Source: Deltaproteobacteria bacterium
Lineage (GTDB): Bacteria > Desulfobacterota > Syntrophia > Syntrophales > UBA5619
Length of the DNA: 34,306 bases
Assembly: GCA_021372695.1 (NCBI GenBank)
Contig: JAJFTY010000163.1
Location: 1 to 34,306 of the forward strand
Direction of reading: 5' to 3'
In this document: one piece after another, positions 32,570 to 34,306 of the stretch
Position numbering within the stretch: position 1 is the first letter of the stretch
Layout of the letters: every line of letters begins with the position of its first letter
The notes under the pieces: generated by a model
The model's database searches: none
The model's input: only the letters and a program-made list of their open reading frames with translations
Told to the model about the DNA's origin: nothing
Position numbers and translations under genes: made by a program

Positions 32570-32650
32570 ATGAAACCCAGCATCACATGGGAGCCGGTGA
32601 CTGAGCCTGCCGCTCGGGCCGTCGGTCAACCGGCCGTTTCTCTTTTTGAG
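32570..32650 (+). ncRNA. structured 5' leader, candidate cation riboswitch
   Basis: Directly upstream of the antiporter gene the leader can form three consecutive stems: TCAC/GTGA (32583-32586 with 32597-32600), CTGAGC/GCTCGG with loop CTGCC (32601-32606 with 32612-32617) and a GC-rich hairpin at 32617-32636. A pyrimidine tract with five T (32637-32648) follows, a possible terminator arm, and then the ribosome binding site AAAGGAG at 32655. The setting, upstream of a CPA2 cation/proton antiporter, fits a cation-responsive RNA such as the nhaA-I (Li+/Na+) motif reported upstream of such genes. I could not compare it with the published consensus, so the class is a hypothesis. Confidence 0.45.
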
Positions 32651-32669
32651 GGACAAAGGAGCATTGATC

Positions 32670-34306
32670 ATGCATGGCATGCTGCCCGAAATCGGCATTT
32701 CCATCCTGGCTGCAACGGCTCTCGGGTTCGTGTTTCAGTACTTCCGCCAACCCGTCATTCTGGGGTATCTCGTCGCCGGAGCGGCGATCGGCCCGGAGGT
32801 CGGCTTCGGGCTCGTCTCCGATCCGGCGAACATCGAGGTCATCTCTGAAATCGGCTTGATCCTCCTGCTCTTCATCATCGGCCTTGAACTCAACCCCAAG
32901 AAACTCCTCTCCTCGGGCAGGCAGTTGATCTATGCCGGAATCGGCCAGTTTCTGCTGTGCGCGCTGATCGGTACGGGTTTCTTCCTCCTTTTGGGATTCG
33001 GCCTGGGCAACGGCCGCATGGACGCGCTTTATCTGTCGCTCTTCTGCGCCCTGAGCAGCACCGCGATCGTCGTCAAGCTCCTGTATGACAAGTTCGAACT
33101 GGATACACTGGCCGGCAGAATCACCCTGGGCATTCTGATCTTCCAGGATCTCTGGGCGATCCTGATTCTCGCCCTGCAGCCCCATTTCGCCAACCCGAAG
33201 ATCCTCCTCGTGGTGATGGCTCTGGGCAAGAGTGTGGTCCTGCTGGCCATCGGTTTTCTCCTCAGCAAATACCTGCTCCAATGGATTTTTGAAAAGATCT
33301 CGAAGACACCGGAGATGGTCGTCGCGATGTCCATTGCGTGGTGTGCTCTGATGGCGGGAATCGGTGCGTGGATCGGTCTCTCCATGGAGATGGGGGCCCT
33401 GATCGCCGGGGTGGCTATCTCGACCTTCCCCTACAGCGTCCATGTCACGGCCAAGGTGCTCCCCCTCCGGGACTTCTTCCTGACCCTCTTCTTCCTCTCC
33501 ATCGGCATGAAGATTCCCGTTCCGGACGCTTCCCTGCTGGTCATGGCCGTCGTGATCGTCCTGTTCGTCATCGTCTCCCGCTTCCTGACGGTCTATCCCC
33601 TGCTCTCCATGGCGGGGAGCGGACGGCGCACCAGTTTCATCGCCAGCATCAACCTTGCGCAGATCAGTGAATTCTCCCTGGTGGTCGCCGCCCTCGGCGT
33701 CGGCTACGGCCACATCGATCAGCGCCTGATGTCCCTGATCATCTATGCCATGGCCATTACATCGGTTCTCGCGTCCTACTTCATCAAGGGCAATCACGCG
33801 GCCTACCTTGTTTTCGACCGTTTGCTGGAAAAGATGGGCTTCCCTTCGAAAGCCAAGGAGACGGCTGCGGCGGAGGGCGGCGACCATTATCCGGTGGTGC
33901 TCCTCGGGTACCACCGCGGCGCCAGGGCGTTTATCGATCGCCTGGAAACCGTCGCGCCGGAGCTCTTGAAGAAGATCCTGGTGATCGATTTCAATCTCGA
34001 AGTTCTGAAAGAGTTGAACAGCCGAAATGTCAAGGGAACGTTCGGCGACATCAGCAGTCTTGACACGCTGGAGCACGCCCATGTCGCCAACGCCAGGATT
34101 ATCCTCATCACCATCCCCGACATGCTCCTCAAAGGGACGAACAACCGGGCCGTGGTGACGACATGCCGTGCCGTGGCACCCAATGCCGTCATCGTTGCGA
34201 CGGCCGATTCGGCCGATCAGATCGAAGGCCTGAAAGCGAGCGGCGCCAATGAGGTGCTCCTGCCCTACACCCTCATCGGCGACCATCTGGCGCAATTCAT
34301 CCGGGA
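32670..34306 (+). CDS. CPA2-family cation/proton antiporter with RCK domain (3' end outside window)
   Basis: 545 codons are present and the frame is still open at the window end. Residues 1 to about 385 form a Kef/CPA2 membrane domain with about 12-13 hydrophobic segments, including VILGYLVAGAAIGPEVGF, LILLLFIIGLELNPKKL and the CALSSTAIVVKLL and GILIFQDLWAI regions typical of the family. From about residue 408 an RCK/TrkA-N nucleotide-binding domain begins (VVLLGYHRGARAF, then ILVIDFN). Its glycine motif is GYHRGA (413-418), where GxGxxG is usual. It exchanges K+ or Na+ for H+ and is gated by a ligand on the RCK domain. The ATG at 32670 has AAAGGAG 8 bases upstream; 32679 is the alternative. 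Confidence 0.9.
   Translation, partial: MHGMLPEIGISILAATALGFVFQYFRQPVILGYLVAGAAIGPEVGFGLVSDPANIEVISEIGLILLLFIIGLELNPKKLLSSGRQLIYAGIGQFLLCALIGTGFFLLLGFGLGNGRMDALYLSLFCALSSTAIVVKLLYDKFELDTLAGRITLGILIFQDLWAILILALQPHFANPKILLVVMALGKSVVLLAIGFLLSKYLLQWIFEKISKTPEMVVAMSIAWCALMAGIGAWIGLSMEMGALIAGVAISTFPYSVHVTAKVLPLRDFFLTLFFLSIGMKIPVPDASLLVMAVVIVLFVIVSRFLTVYPLLSMAGSGRRTSFIASINLAQISEFSLVVAALGVGYGHIDQRLMSLIIYAMAITSVLASYFIKGNHAAYLVFDRLLEKMGFPSKAKETAAAEGGDHYPVVLLGYHRGARAFIDRLETVAPELLKKILVIDFNLEVLKELNSRNVKGTFGDISSLDTLEHAHVANARIILITIPDMLLKGTNNRAVVTTCRAVAPNAVIVATADSADQIEGLKASGANEVLLPYTLIGDHLAQFIR

Noticed and set aside
32583..34295. A 570-codon open frame on the minus strand at the right end
   Set aside because: It is antisense to the CPA2 antiporter and encodes a highly charged, low-complexity sequence mirroring membrane codons. 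No ribosome binding site or domain supports it.

Overview
The window looks like a chromosomal segment from a GC-rich Gram-negative bacterium. Long palindromic intergenic repeats, a methyl-accepting chemotaxis protein, a PAS/GGDEF protein and an HlyD-type exporter suggest an anaerobic delta-proteobacterium (Desulfobacterota, Syntrophus-like). That placement is inference from style and gene content; no rRNA or other phylogenetic marker is present. I see no tRNA, rRNA, CRISPR array, transposase or phage gene.

Layout. 1-2214: possible 3' tail of an unseen gene, a leader with a strong hairpin, and a chemotaxis receptor that seems to lack a HAMP domain. 2215-9435 (+): proC, a SpoIID/LytB-domain protein, an AmpG-like permease, a fused MurU-AmgK protein and a P1-family self-processing hydrolase. 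The middle genes read as a peptidoglycan-recycling cassette: glycan remodelling, muropeptide uptake, then MurNAc to MurNAc-1-P to UDP-MurNAc. Three different long palindromic elements (2413-2544, 4859-4982, 6394-6553) lie in the gaps of this cluster. 9507-11315 (-): three-PAS diguanylate cyclase. 11710-14656 (+): NEW3-domain anchored exoprotein with an ABC ATPase and permease, ending in a clear terminator. 14811-15463 (-): MerR-like regulator, probably coupled to a small upstream ORF with no normal start codon.

15722-21278 (-): HpcH/HpaI aldolase, DHH phosphoesterase, PLP decarboxylase/S1P-lyase-like enzyme, zinc alcohol dehydrogenase and MFS transporter. This looks like a catabolic or detoxification set of unknown substrate. 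21514-22515 (-): an unrecognised protein with a possible nuclease-like C-terminus. 22638-27636 (-): a five-gene YbhGFSR-like exporter (HlyD protein, two ATPases, two permeases) tightly packed with overlapping starts. 28020-32148 (-): a probable lipoprotein, a two-CBS protein, Lon protease and an Hsp20 chaperone; hsp20-lon has a good promoter.

32321-34306 (+): a palindromic repeat, then a promoter and structured leader RNA that may be a cation riboswitch, then a CPA2/Kef-type antiporter cut by the window end. The strongest points for a second look are the MurU-AmgK fusion cassette, the structured leader of the antiporter, the family of unrelated palindromic elements, the small ORF with a defective start, and the orphan protein at 21514-22515.
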